From: Bacteroidales bacterium
GTDB taxonomy: Bacteria; Bacteroidota; Bacteroidia; Bacteroidales; UBA932
DNA: 64,000 bases
Assembly (NCBI GenBank): GCA_022648685.1
Contig: JALCMW010000005.1
Span: forward strand, 1-64,000
Direction of reading: 5' to 3'
This document shows positions 19,022 through 28,509 of this stretch, piece after piece. Every line of letters starts with the position of its first letter. Positions within the stretch are counted from its first letter, which is position 1. The notes beneath the pieces are model-generated. The model saw nothing but the letters and a program-made list of their open reading frames with translations, ran no database searches and was not told the DNA's origin. A program made the translations under genes and the position numbers.

Positions 19022-20050
19022 ATGAAAGAAGCATCATTCTGGCATAAAACGGCAAGAGGGGCCGAATGCGACCTGTGCCCGCATCATTGCAATCTTTCCG
19101 AGGGGAAAAGAGGCTTGTGCGGAAGCAGGATAAACATCGGGGGCATATTGTATTCCGAGGTTTACGGCAGGCCATGCGCACTGGCTGTCGATCCGATAGA
19201 AAAGAAACCGCTCCTTCATTTCCGCCCCGGAACAGAATGCCTTTCACTTGCTTGCACAGGCTGCAATTTCAGATGCCTCAACTGCCAGAATTCCGAAATA
19301 TCACAAGTCCTGCCATCGGAAGTCCGTTCTACGGATTTCTCACCGGAAGAAATCGTGAAGACCTGCATGGATTCAGGGTGCAGGGCCATAGCCTATACCT
19401 ATACGGAACCGCTGACATACATGGAATATGTATACGACTGTGCCGCAGCGGCTCATGAAAAAGGGATTGAAAACATCCTCGTATCGGCGGGATACGTGAA
19501 CCGGGAACCACTGGAAAAACTCGCAAGCGTTTTGGATGCGGCAAATATCGATCTCAAGTCTTTCGACGACGATATATACAAAAAAATAAGCGGAGGCTCA
19601 CTCAGACCGGTGCTAGACACTTTGATCACGTTGAAAGAAAGAGGGGTATGGCTCGAAATAACAAATCTGGTGATCCCGTCCGTGAACGACGATATGGAAA
19701 TGATCCGGGGCATGTGCAAATGGCTGAGCAACAATGGATTTTCGGATACCCCACTGCATTTTAGCAGATTTTTTCCTTGTTATAAAATGGAAAACCTGCC
19801 GCCTACACCTCAATATACTTTGGAAAAAGCGAGGGATATCGCTTGCAAAGAAGGAATGGAATTCGTATATATCGGAAATGTGCCTGGGAAAAACGGAGAA
19901 AACACTTATTGTCCGCAATGCGGAAAACTGCTGGTGGAACGCAACGGATACGTAATAACTGAAAACAGACTCGGACCGGACGGCAAATGCCCCGTATGCG
20001 GACATACAGTTCCAGGCAGATGGCAGACTAAACATTTAAAATGGCATTGA
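19022..20050 (+). CDS. amrS: AmmeMemoRadiSam system radical SAM enzyme
   Basis: CxxxCxxC motif CNFRCLNC; CDLCPHHC N-terminal motif; C-terminal paired CPQC/CPVC cysteines; directly follows the MEMO-AMMECR1 gene. Confidence 0.92.
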   Translation: MKEASFWHKTARGAECDLCPHHCNLSEGKRGLCGSRINIGGILYSEVYGRPCALAVDPIEKKPLLHFRPGTECLSLACTGCNFRCLNCQNSEISQVLPSEVRSTDFSPEEIVKTCMDSGCRAIAYTYTEPLTYMEYVYDCAAAAHEKGIENILVSAGYVNREPLEKLASVLDAANIDLKSFDDDIYKKISGGSLRPVLDTLITLKERGVWLEITNLVIPSVNDDMEMIRGMCKWLSNNGFSDTPLHFSRFFPCYKMENLPPTPQYTLEKARDIACKEGMEFVYIGNVPGKNGENTYCPQCGKLLVERNGYVITENRLGPDGKCPVCGHTVPGRWQTKHLKWH

Positions 20051-20051
20051 G

Positions 20052-20771
20052 ATGGACATGAAACCCATAGCATACTTCCATTCCCCTTTCGGCTCAAAAT
20101 TCGGTATCCCGCGTCAAAGCGGACTCGTTCCGGAAACCGAAGGGACAATAATATTCACACCGGAATTCCGTAATCCCGGGGCTTTGAAAGGATTGGAAGG
20201 GTTCGACTATATATGGCTATTGTGGGAATTCGGCGAAAGGAAATGGCAGCCCACGGTAAGACCGCCGAGACTGGGAGGAAACAAAACCATGGGAGTCTTC
20301 GCCACCCGGTCTCCTTTCCGGCCCAACCCTATCGGACTTTCATCTGTAAGAATAACCGGGATAGAAAAAGGAAGCGGGCAAGGAACTGTGATACATACGG
20401 CAGGAGCCGACCTGATGGACGGGACACCGATTCTGGATATAAAACCATATGTCGCCTATAGCGACAGCCATCCTTCGGCTCTGGGCGGATTCGCAGGGGA
20501 AATACCGGGAAAAGAGTTGGAAGTATCCGTACCAGAAAATCTGGGGAAGATCTTTTCGCCGGAAATCATGAAGACGCTTAAAGATACTCTTGCACTGGAC
20601 CCCAGACCAAGGTATCAAAAAGATCCGGAAAGGATTTACGGGATGTCTTTTTACGGATACGATGTAAAATTCACCGTCTCGGGAAACAAACTATATATAC
20701 GCGAAATTACGAATTCGTCGAATCTTTATCCCGATTTGTCGAATTCAAATGATCGCAACGGTTATCTGTAA
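20052..20771 (+). CDS. trmO: tRNA (N6-threonylcarbamoyladenosine(37)-N6)-methyltransferase TrmO-like
   Basis: TsaA/YaeB motifs GLEGFDYIWLLWEF, GVFATRSPFRPNPIGLSSV, DLMDGTPILDIKPYV. Confidence 0.9.
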   Translation: MDMKPIAYFHSPFGSKFGIPRQSGLVPETEGTIIFTPEFRNPGALKGLEGFDYIWLLWEFGERKWQPTVRPPRLGGNKTMGVFATRSPFRPNPIGLSSVRITGIEKGSGQGTVIHTAGADLMDGTPILDIKPYVAYSDSHPSALGGFAGEIPGKELEVSVPENLGKIFSPEIMKTLKDTLALDPRPRYQKDPERIYGMSFYGYDVKFTVSGNKLYIREITNSSNLYPDLSNSNDRNGYL

Positions 20772-20819
20772 TTATATTTCGGAGTTTTAATATAAAAGCA
20801 GGAATAACCGATTCATATC

Positions 20820-21869
20820 ATGACGGAAATATCGATGAATCGAAACAACAAAAATGCGGTGATCATTCTTGCCCAGATTCTCATTTGGGCATGGCTTATC
20901 CTTACGCCGTGGACTATAAGCTTCATGATAGGAAACAGCCGTCACGAATCAATGAGAATCCTTTTAATAACATTTACACATACCCTTCCCCTATTGATCA
21001 TATATCTTGCCAATTTCCTGCTTCTCGTACCGGAGCTGATGTTCAGAAAAAAAAAGATACTGTGGTTCCTCCTGATAAACGCAGCCCTCATAATTATCCT
21101 GGATGCAGCCATATATGTCCAAAAGATATTAAATGCAAATCTTCCCGTAGAAGAACAAACACGTATGTACATTGCGATAGTCGGGTTCTCTTTCATGATA
21201 ATACTCTGTATCGCGACAGCGGTGGGAATGAGATACATAATGAGATGGAACGACCTTCAAATAAAAATACGCGAAAAAAAACTTAAAAGTGCCGAAGCCG
21301 AAGTGAGATGGCTGAAATATCAGCTGAACCCGCACTTCCTGTTCAATACACTTAACAATATCTCTTCCCTGACACAAATTGATGCCGACAAGGCACAGGA
21401 AAACATAGGCCAGCTAAGCGATCTTCTCAGATACGCGATATATGACAGCAACCAGCAGCGTGTGGAATTAGAAGGCGAAGTGGAATTCATGAACAACTAC
21501 ATATCCCTTATGAGGCTGAGATGCAACGAAATGACAACAATAGAGAATGACATGAAACTGCCCGGAAAGCCTGTAAAAATAGCTCCTCTCCTGTTCATTT
21601 CGTTAATTGAAAATGCCTTCAAACACGGCGTGAATTCAAGAAGGGAATCTTTTGTCAGAATAAGGCTTGAACTTGTAGGTAATGATCTTGTTTTCACATG
21701 TGAAAACAGCTATTTCTCAAACAACAGTTTGAACAGGATAGGCTCCGGAATCGGTCTTGAAAATATGAAAAGAAGACTTGAACTTCTGTATCATGACAAT
21801 TACGAATACATCAGCGTGATAAAGGATGAGACATATACGGCGAAAGTAACGATAAGAAACATCACATAA
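20820..21869 (+). CDS. LytS-like sensor histidine kinase
   Basis: Multiple TM segments; His_kinase motif LKYQLNPHFLFNTLNNISSL; C-terminal GSGIGLENMKRRLELLY. Confidence 0.92.
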   Translation: MTEISMNRNNKNAVIILAQILIWAWLILTPWTISFMIGNSRHESMRILLITFTHTLPLLIIYLANFLLLVPELMFRKKKILWFLLINAALIIILDAAIYVQKILNANLPVEEQTRMYIAIVGFSFMIILCIATAVGMRYIMRWNDLQIKIREKKLKSAEAEVRWLKYQLNPHFLFNTLNNISSLTQIDADKAQENIGQLSDLLRYAIYDSNQQRVELEGEVEFMNNYISLMRLRCNEMTTIENDMKLPGKPVKIAPLLFISLIENAFKHGVNSRRESFVRIRLELVGNDLVFTCENSYFSNNSLNRIGSGIGLENMKRRLELLYHDNYEYISVIKDETYTAKVTIRNIT

Positions 21870-21877
21870 ATAATAAT

Positions 21878-22606
21878 ATGGAAAAGCTGAAATGTATAAT
21901 AGTAGATGACGAACCTCTCGCAATAAAGATGCTGGAGAATTATGTCAACCGCACACCTTTCCTCCAGCTGGATTCATCATATACCGATCCGGTACTGTCT
22001 CTCTCCGAAATAAAAAGCAGGAAGCCGGAACTGGTTTTCCTGGACATACAAATGCCGGATCTGAACGGTATGGAACTTTCAGGAATGATTCCACCGGAAA
22101 CACGTATCATTTTCACTACAGCATTCAAGCAATATGCTTTTGACAGTTATCAGGTGTCTGCCCTGGATTTTCTGCTAAAACCGATAAGGTATCAGAAATT
22201 CCTGGAAGCTGCAGAAAAGGCGAAACAATGGTTCGAAATGAAAGAGACCAGCGATTCTTCTCCGGCCAAGAAAGAACGGAACTCCATTTTCATCAAAGCG
22301 GACGGCGCTTTGAGAAAAGTGGAATTTTCGGATATCCTTTATGTCGCCGGAATGAAAGACTACGTGATGTTTTATCTGTCAGGAGAAAAATATCCCGTAG
22401 TCACACATCTGACTATGAAAGCAGTTGAAGAGATGCTACCTTCGGATTATTTTATGCGTGTACACAGATCTTATATAATCTCCCTGAATAAAATCGAATC
22501 CATAGACAGTTATAACGACATAACAATAGGAAAAGAAGTTATCCACGTCACCGATGCCTACAAAAGCAATTTCGAGAGATATCTGACCGATAACAGCATA
22601 AAATGA
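21878..22606 (+). CDS. LytTR-family response regulator
   Basis: Receiver (CIIVDDEPLAIKML, LVFLDIQMPDLNG) plus LytTR domain (FMRVHRSYIISLNKIE). Confidence 0.94.
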   Translation: MEKLKCIIVDDEPLAIKMLENYVNRTPFLQLDSSYTDPVLSLSEIKSRKPELVFLDIQMPDLNGMELSGMIPPETRIIFTTAFKQYAFDSYQVSALDFLLKPIRYQKFLEAAEKAKQWFEMKETSDSSPAKKERNSIFIKADGALRKVEFSDILYVAGMKDYVMFYLSGEKYPVVTHLTMKAVEEMLPSDYFMRVHRSYIISLNKIESIDSYNDITIGKEVIHVTDAYKSNFERYLTDNSIK

Positions 22607-24973
22607 TCATTTTCCTTTAAGGAACAGATTTGCGGTTGTTACATTTTCGCTGTCAGGGCCTGTCATTATCTCAAATTCGCCCGGTTCACAAACGTGTTCC
22701 AGCCCGGCATTATAGAATTTCAGCAAATCAGGAGTAATCTTGAAAGATACGGCCATACTCGAATGAGCTGGTATATGAACACGTTTGAACCCTTTCAATT
22801 CCTTTACCGGACGAGTAACGGATGCAACAATATCCCTTATGTAAAGTTGTACAACTTCGTCCCCGTCACGATCACCGGTATTCGAAACTTTAACGGAAGC
22901 GGTAACCGAACCGGAATCACGATTCAGTACGGAAGAACTCAGACTCACATGGGAATAGACGAAATCGGTATAACTCAATCCGTAACCGAACGGATATAAA
23001 GGATCGTTGTCCACATCGATATAATTGCTCCTGTATTTCATATACCAACCGCCTTCTGGAAGAGGCCGCCCCGTATTTTTATGATTGTAATATATCGGTA
23101 TCTGACCTACATTCTTGGGAAAAGACATAGTTAATTTTCCGCTTGGATTCACATCTCCGAAAAGGACATCGGATATTGCAAAGGCACCTTCCGAACCTTC
23201 GAACCATACGTTCAAAATCGCCGGAACATTGTCCTTTTCCCAAGACAGGACAGTAGGACGGCCTGAAAAAAGTACAAGTACCACCGGTTTTCCGGTCTTT
23301 AATAAAGCTTCCAGCAAAGTATGCTGTACAGAAGGTAGGACAAGACTGGTCCTGCAGGAAGATTCGCCGGACATATCCGCGCATTCTCCCAAGGCTGCAA
23401 CTATCACATCAGATCTGGAGGCGGTTTCCAATGCATCGGAAATCAATTTGCCATAAGGATCGGGTTCGAATTCCATACGTGAAATATCCCTTTTCATGGC
23501 AGCAGCATCTATATCCAGATTGCATCCTTTGGCATACAACACTTTGACATCAGGACCGGCTACTTCTTTTATTCCCTGATAAAGGGAAGTATACGATCTG
23601 CCTGAAGCAACGCTCCATGTCCCTGTCATTTCAGGTCCGGCATCCGCCAGAGGTCCTATTACAGCGATGGTACCTTTTCTGGAAAGAGGAAGAAGCGGCT
23701 TGCTTCCACCGGCCGTAGAGCCGTTCTCCAGCAAGACAATGCTTTCCCCCGCCAGCTTTCTCGCAAGATTCCTGTGGGCGGGAGTATATATATCTTTTGA
23801 CCGTCTGTTTTTGTCAATATACCTGTATGGATTCTTAAAAAGGCCCAATTTGTATTTGGCTTCCAGAACCTTCCTGCAAGCGGCGTCTATCTCTGATTTT
23901 GTAACACGACCTTCTTCAATCGATTTCTTCAAGGTTCCGGTAAATCCTTCCGAAACCATATCCATATCGACTCCTGCTTTCAGGGCAAGTGCGGATGCTG
24001 TCTGCAGATCACCGAGACCATGATTCTGAAGTTCTGCAATTGCCGTATAATCCGTTACTACGAAACCTTTGAATCCCCACTGATTTCTCAGCAGGTCCGT
24101 AAGCAGCCACTTGTTGGCCGTAGCCGGAATACCGTTTATATCATTGAATGATGTCATTACACTGCCTGCACCTGCATCCACGGCCGCTTTGTAAGGAGGA
24201 AGATATTCGTTATACATCCGGTTAAAACTCATATCCGTCGTATTGTAATCACGTCCGGCCTCTACAGCTCCGTACAATGCAAAATGCTTGATGCAAGCCA
24301 TAATATCTGTACTGTCCCTGAAAATCTTCCCGTTACCCGGGCCCTGAAAGCCCTTGACCATCGAAGCAGCTATCGCACTTCCGAGGAAAGGATCTTCCCC
24401 GGCTCCTTCAGCAACTCTTCCCCATCTCGGATCCCGGGATATATCTACCATCGGACTGAAAGTCCAGCAGATCCCGTCTGCACTCGCTTCCACCGCCGAA
24501 ATCCTTGCGGCTTTCCTAATACCCGAGGTATCCCAGGATGAAGCCATAGCCAAAGGAATAGGGAAAACGGTTTCATAACCGTGTATCACGTCAAGGCCGA
24601 AAATAAGCGGGATTCCGAGACGAGATTGTTCGACTGCGATCTTCTGGCATTCATGTACCACATCATACCCCCTGGCATTAAGAAGACCGCCAACATCGCC
24701 ACTCCTTATGCTTTCGGATATCCCCGTATTTATTTTCGATCCTGTCACAATGTCTTTCCCGTCATCGGAATGATATGTAGGCAGGTTAAGCTGACCAATT
24801 TTTTCATCAAGAGTCATCTTTGACATAAGACAGGAAATGAAACGTCCCATCTCCCTATCCTCTACACCCGGCCGGGGTGACGAAGATTGACAAGTTTTGC
24901 TATTACGTAGAGAACCGCATGACAATGCCAATAAGCCTGCCGCCACGGACAATAAGAAATTCCTGTAGTTCAT
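22607..24973 (-). CDS. bglX: Periplasmic beta-glucosidase, GH3
   Basis: Lipoprotein-like signal (LLALSCGS); GH3 motifs (GFVVTDYTAIAEL, FSPMVDISRDPRWGRVAEGAGEDPFLG); C-terminal Fn3-like domain. Confidence 0.93.
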   Translation of the reverse strand: MNYRNFLLSVAAGLLALSCGSLRNSKTCQSSSPRPGVEDREMGRFISCLMSKMTLDEKIGQLNLPTYHSDDGKDIVTGSKINTGISESIRSGDVGGLLNARGYDVVHECQKIAVEQSRLGIPLIFGLDVIHGYETVFPIPLAMASSWDTSGIRKAARISAVEASADGICWTFSPMVDISRDPRWGRVAEGAGEDPFLGSAIAASMVKGFQGPGNGKIFRDSTDIMACIKHFALYGAVEAGRDYNTTDMSFNRMYNEYLPPYKAAVDAGAGSVMTSFNDINGIPATANKWLLTDLLRNQWGFKGFVVTDYTAIAELQNHGLGDLQTASALALKAGVDMDMVSEGFTGTLKKSIEEGRVTKSEIDAACRKVLEAKYKLGLFKNPYRYIDKNRRSKDIYTPAHRNLARKLAGESIVLLENGSTAGGSKPLLPLSRKGTIAVIGPLADAGPEMTGTWSVASGRSYTSLYQGIKEVAGPDVKVLYAKGCNLDIDAAAMKRDISRMEFEPDPYGKLISDALETASRSDVIVAALGECADMSGESSCRTSLVLPSVQHTLLEALLKTGKPVVLVLFSGRPTVLSWEKDNVPAILNVWFEGSEGAFAISDVLFGDVNPSGKLTMSFPKNVGQIPIYYNHKNTGRPLPEGGWYMKYRSNYIDVDNDPLYPFGYGLSYTDFVYSHVSLSSSVLNRDSGSVTASVKVSNTGDRDGDEVVQLYIRDIVASVTRPVKELKGFKRVHIPAHSSMAVSFKITPDLLKFYNAGLEHVCEPGEFEIMTGPDSENVTTANLFLKGK

Positions 24974-25169
24974 AATTAATCGGTTATAGTGTATCTTTTA
25001 CAAAAATAACCAATTGATCCGGATCTTCAAGATTAAATTAAATTTAACAGATAATTCGATTTTTCGCATGAAAAGTAATGAAGGCAAGCGGATGCAAATC
25101 CTTTCCGGGAAACGGATTAATCATATAATTATATTATATTTGAAGCCGTGTACAACTTGAATTGATAAT

Positions 25170-26855
25170 ATGACCGGACAGGAAAAACATCTTCAGACTC
25201 ATTTGTGGCTGGTACTTGTCATTGTATTCGCCATTAGCTTTTTCGTAAACAACAATGCCCTTCTTCCGGACATAATGGAGTCCAGAAACATAATCACCGC
25301 AAGGGAAATGGTCTATGACGGACATTGGATGATCCCTACAATGAACGGCGATCTGCGTCTGGAAAAGCCCCCGCTTCCGACATGGGTCACCGCTTTTGCG
25401 GAAATTCTAAAACCGGACAGTTTGGGAATGCAACGTGCCATGGCAGGAATTGCCGCGGTACTTCTTGCGGTTTCTTTCTTTCTAATAGGAAAAAGGCTAT
25501 TCAAGAACGGACGTACAGCTTTTTTCGCAACATTGATCCTTTGCACCTGCTATGATGTCGTCCTTTTGGGACGGACGGCATCGTGGGATATATACACTCA
25601 TGCATTCATGCTGACCGGAATCCTTTTCCTGATCAGGGCTTTCGAAAGCGAGAAATGTTCATGGTCCGATTTCATCATGGCCGGTTTATTTACTGGCTTG
25701 TCAATAATGAGCAAGGGTCCCGTATCGCTGTTTGCTCTCCTGCTACCGTTTCTTCCGGTTTATTTCTGGTTTTACCCCCCTAAAATGTCGGGGAAATGGA
25801 AAGGGATTGTAGCCACCGCATTAATAGCCATAATCGTGGGGGGATGGTGGTACGCCTATATCTATCTGTTCAATCCGGATGCCATGGCTTCGGTCGCGGC
25901 AAAGGAATCTGGTAACTGGGCAAGCCACAATGTAAGACCATGGTATTATTATTGGGATTTCTTCCTTGAATCCGGAATCTGGGCTCTACTGTTGCTCACC
26001 GCCATATTCGTGCCTTTATGGTCATGGCGGGAAAGGGAAAGCAAAGAATACAAATTTCCCCTCATATGGATGCTTCTAAGCGTTGTCATCCTGTCCATCC
26101 CGGGCGAGAAAAAGACACGTTATCTGTTTCCGGTAATGATATCGGCCAGTTATCTTATGGGCTATCTTATAGAAGCCTGGGATGACAGATTCAGGAAAAG
26201 GCAGTCGGTAAAAGCTGAAAGGATCATATTCCGGATCAATTCGGGGCTGCTTGCAGCCGTAACTTTCATATTACCGGCCATAATCGCGATATTCGCTCTA
26301 AAACCGGGATATATCTCAGTTGCATCGTTTACAATCCTTACAATAATCATATTATCAGTAAGCATTATTCTGGCTTTTTCCGCGATCAGGTACAAACCGG
26401 AAAATATGGTTGCAGGAGTAACGATTCTATTTCTGTCCGCAGAAATCCTGGCCATGCCTTCGCTCAGGGAAGTAGTAAACAATCCGGAAATCCACAGCAT
26501 AGAACTTACAAGGAACATGCAATCCCTGAAAAACATTCCGTTTTATTACAATAAAGATTCGGAATTGCGTATCGAAGAAGTATACGCCGCCCACAGGAAT
26601 ATTCATGCGATAGATTGTTCTTCGGTCGATTCTTTAAGAAAAGCCTTGCCTTTCGCCATCCTTACACACGGTACAGTCGCATCGGAACTTACTCCGGAAA
26701 TTTTCGAATATGCGGATACGACATTCATCGACAGATATGATAACAATTCGAGACCAAAAGGAAATAGGCTGAACCGCCCGATTTTCGTGTACAATCTAAC
26801 TTTGTTAACTTGCAAAAAAGATACTATTGACATTATCAGTACTCACCATAAATAA
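25170..26855 (+). CDS. Glycosyltransferase family 39-like (ArnT/PMT-type) membrane protein
   Basis: Multi-TM; NNALLPDIMESRNIITAREMVYDGHWMIPTMNGDLRLEKPPLPTW matches the GT39/ArnT N-terminal signature. Confidence 0.85.
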   Translation: MTGQEKHLQTHLWLVLVIVFAISFFVNNNALLPDIMESRNIITAREMVYDGHWMIPTMNGDLRLEKPPLPTWVTAFAEILKPDSLGMQRAMAGIAAVLLAVSFFLIGKRLFKNGRTAFFATLILCTCYDVVLLGRTASWDIYTHAFMLTGILFLIRAFESEKCSWSDFIMAGLFTGLSIMSKGPVSLFALLLPFLPVYFWFYPPKMSGKWKGIVATALIAIIVGGWWYAYIYLFNPDAMASVAAKESGNWASHNVRPWYYYWDFFLESGIWALLLLTAIFVPLWSWRERESKEYKFPLIWMLLSVVILSIPGEKKTRYLFPVMISASYLMGYLIEAWDDRFRKRQSVKAERIIFRINSGLLAAVTFILPAIIAIFALKPGYISVASFTILTIIILSVSIILAFSAIRYKPENMVAGVTILFLSAEILAMPSLREVVNNPEIHSIELTRNMQSLKNIPFYYNKDSELRIEEVYAAHRNIHAIDCSSVDSLRKALPFAILTHGTVASELTPEIFEYADTTFIDRYDNNSRPKGNRLNRPIFVYNLTLLTCKKDTIDIISTHHK

Positions 26856-26864
26856 TAATAAAAA

Positions 26865-27254
26865 ATGCTGAAAACAGGAATAAAAGGACATCGTGAAATT
26901 ACGGTAACATATCAAATGACAGCCGATTACATAGGAAGCGGCATGGTAAAAGTCTTCGCAACTCCGGCTATGATAGCATGTATGGAAAAAACCGCCAGGC
27001 TAAGCGTAAAGCAATATCTTGAACCGGGACAAGGTACCGTTGGTACTAAAGTGGACGTTTCCCATGTCGCTTCCACTCCGGTCGGAATGAAAGTGTCATG
27101 CGACACGGAACTAATAGAAATAGACAGGCGCAGGCTGGTATTCAAGGTTAGCGCTTTCGACGAAAAAGGTTTGATCGGCGAAGGAAAACATGAAAGGTTT
27201 ATTGTCGATGAAGAGAAATTCCAGGCAAAAGCTGATGCCAAGTCGGAAAACTGA
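26865..27254 (+). CDS. Thioesterase-family (hotdog fold) protein
   Basis: Hotdog-like sequence; VGTKVDVSHVASTPVGMKVSCDTEL pattern typical of FlK-like thioesterases. Confidence 0.75.
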   Translation: MLKTGIKGHREITVTYQMTADYIGSGMVKVFATPAMIACMEKTARLSVKQYLEPGQGTVGTKVDVSHVASTPVGMKVSCDTELIEIDRRRLVFKVSAFDEKGLIGEGKHERFIVDEEKFQAKADAKSEN

Positions 27255-27289
27255 TGTCAAGTCATTAAAGGACAAGGGATAGCCGGCCA

Positions 27290-28384
27290 TCATCTTCCGT
27301 CAAGACGGTCAAAATAAGTCAGGACATCTTCCCATTTCCTGAAGTGTTCGGTAGCGAAAGGAACCAGGGTCCCCATAAAATCTTCGCCGCCGGAGAATTC
27401 GGGATGGGCGTCTATCAGATAATCACCCAGCAATAAATCCTTACGCGGGCAGCAGATAACCCGGTTCCACGCCGCAACTCCAAGATATTCATCCGCCCAT
27501 GATACCGGGCCGCCCCATTGTGAAGGGGAATTGTGAGGAAGACTTGCAGATATGTAGACGTCATAGTAGCGTGCCAGCTGCGAAAAACATTTTACAGCAC
27601 TGTTTACAGGTTCCGCACCTGAATAATAACGCGGATAATCGTGGAGATGTCCTTCATAATCTTTCAGAACATCTTCCTGCAAGCGTTTCTCCGATGTTCG
27701 GACATCTGCAAGTGTATCATCCATGGCAATAATTACAACCTGTTTTTCCCGATTTTCCTGTTTATCGTCTATCCACTGTATCACAGGCAATACGGAATGC
27801 AGCAATGTCTCGTCGTTAAGATAATGGCCCCCGTTGAAACGGATCGCGTTCGGATAATGCGATGCGAAAATGTCGTAAGTATCAACCATTTCATCGTGAA
27901 GGCCGAAAAGACCGTAGACACGTGATGTTTCATTTCTATCGGAAGACAGTAGTCCGAAGCAGTTCGAAGTTGTTTTCCTGAATTCTTCAAGCAGTCCCTT
28001 CGTAACCAGGAAACTCGTTTGGCCGTCTTTGCGGGGGGAATGGAATTCCTGACGTCCCAATCCGTTATTTTTCAATACGGTATCTGCCAGGGTGAATGCA
28101 GGATTGACAAGAATCCTGTCGTATCCAGCCAGCATTTCGGCATACATTCCTCCCATTGAAGTCCCGATGATTAAATTCGGTTCCTCTTCTACACAAATCG
28201 TCTTCAGAAGAGATACAGCCTCCTCCGGTTCCACAGGCAGGTCAGGAGCTATTATTTTCGCCTCTGGCAAAAGCGTCTCCAGCGTCTTGACGGTTCCGGA
28301 AGCCCCGGAAGATGCGAAACCGTGGACATAAAGTATTTTCTTTCCGGACATGAGTTCCGGCCTGGCATATTCATATAATTCCAT
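27290..28384 (-). CDS. YqiA/YcfP-like alpha/beta hydrolase fused to a degenerate NT5C-type (HAD) domain
   Basis: N-terminal KKILYVHGFASSGASGTVKTL and IIGTSMGGMYAE; C-terminal VVIIAMDDTLADV ... CPRKDLLLGDYLIDAHPEF resembles the 5'(3')-deoxyribonucleotidase family. Confidence 0.8.
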   Translation of the reverse strand: MELYEYARPELMSGKKILYVHGFASSGASGTVKTLETLLPEAKIIAPDLPVEPEEAVSLLKTICVEEEPNLIIGTSMGGMYAEMLAGYDRILVNPAFTLADTVLKNNGLGRQEFHSPRKDGQTSFLVTKGLLEEFRKTTSNCFGLLSSDRNETSRVYGLFGLHDEMVDTYDIFASHYPNAIRFNGGHYLNDETLLHSVLPVIQWIDDKQENREKQVVIIAMDDTLADVRTSEKRLQEDVLKDYEGHLHDYPRYYSGAEPVNSAVKCFSQLARYYDVYISASLPHNSPSQWGGPVSWADEYLGVAAWNRVICCPRKDLLLGDYLIDAHPEFSGGEDFMGTLVPFATEHFRKWEDVLTYFDRLDGR

Positions 28385-28464
28385 AAGAATCGGTTTTACC
28401 GTACAAATTTATTTACATTTTATTATTTTATCATGCAAAATAACGCTAATCCGTAAAAAATCGT

Positions 28465-28472
28465 TATGTTTG
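28465..28472 (+). promoter_or_regulatory. -7 element upstream of the DHS-like gene
   Basis: TATGTTTG matches TAnnTTTG, 38 bp upstream of the ATG. Confidence 0.5.
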
Positions 28473-28509
28473 CAGACAATTTAAAACAGAATAAATTTAA
28501 TATTTTAAA

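Noticed and set aside
22607-24973. GH3 gene plus LytTR pair as a polysaccharide-utilisation locus
   Set aside because: No SusC/SusD pair or other glycoside hydrolases nearby; adjacency alone is insufficient.
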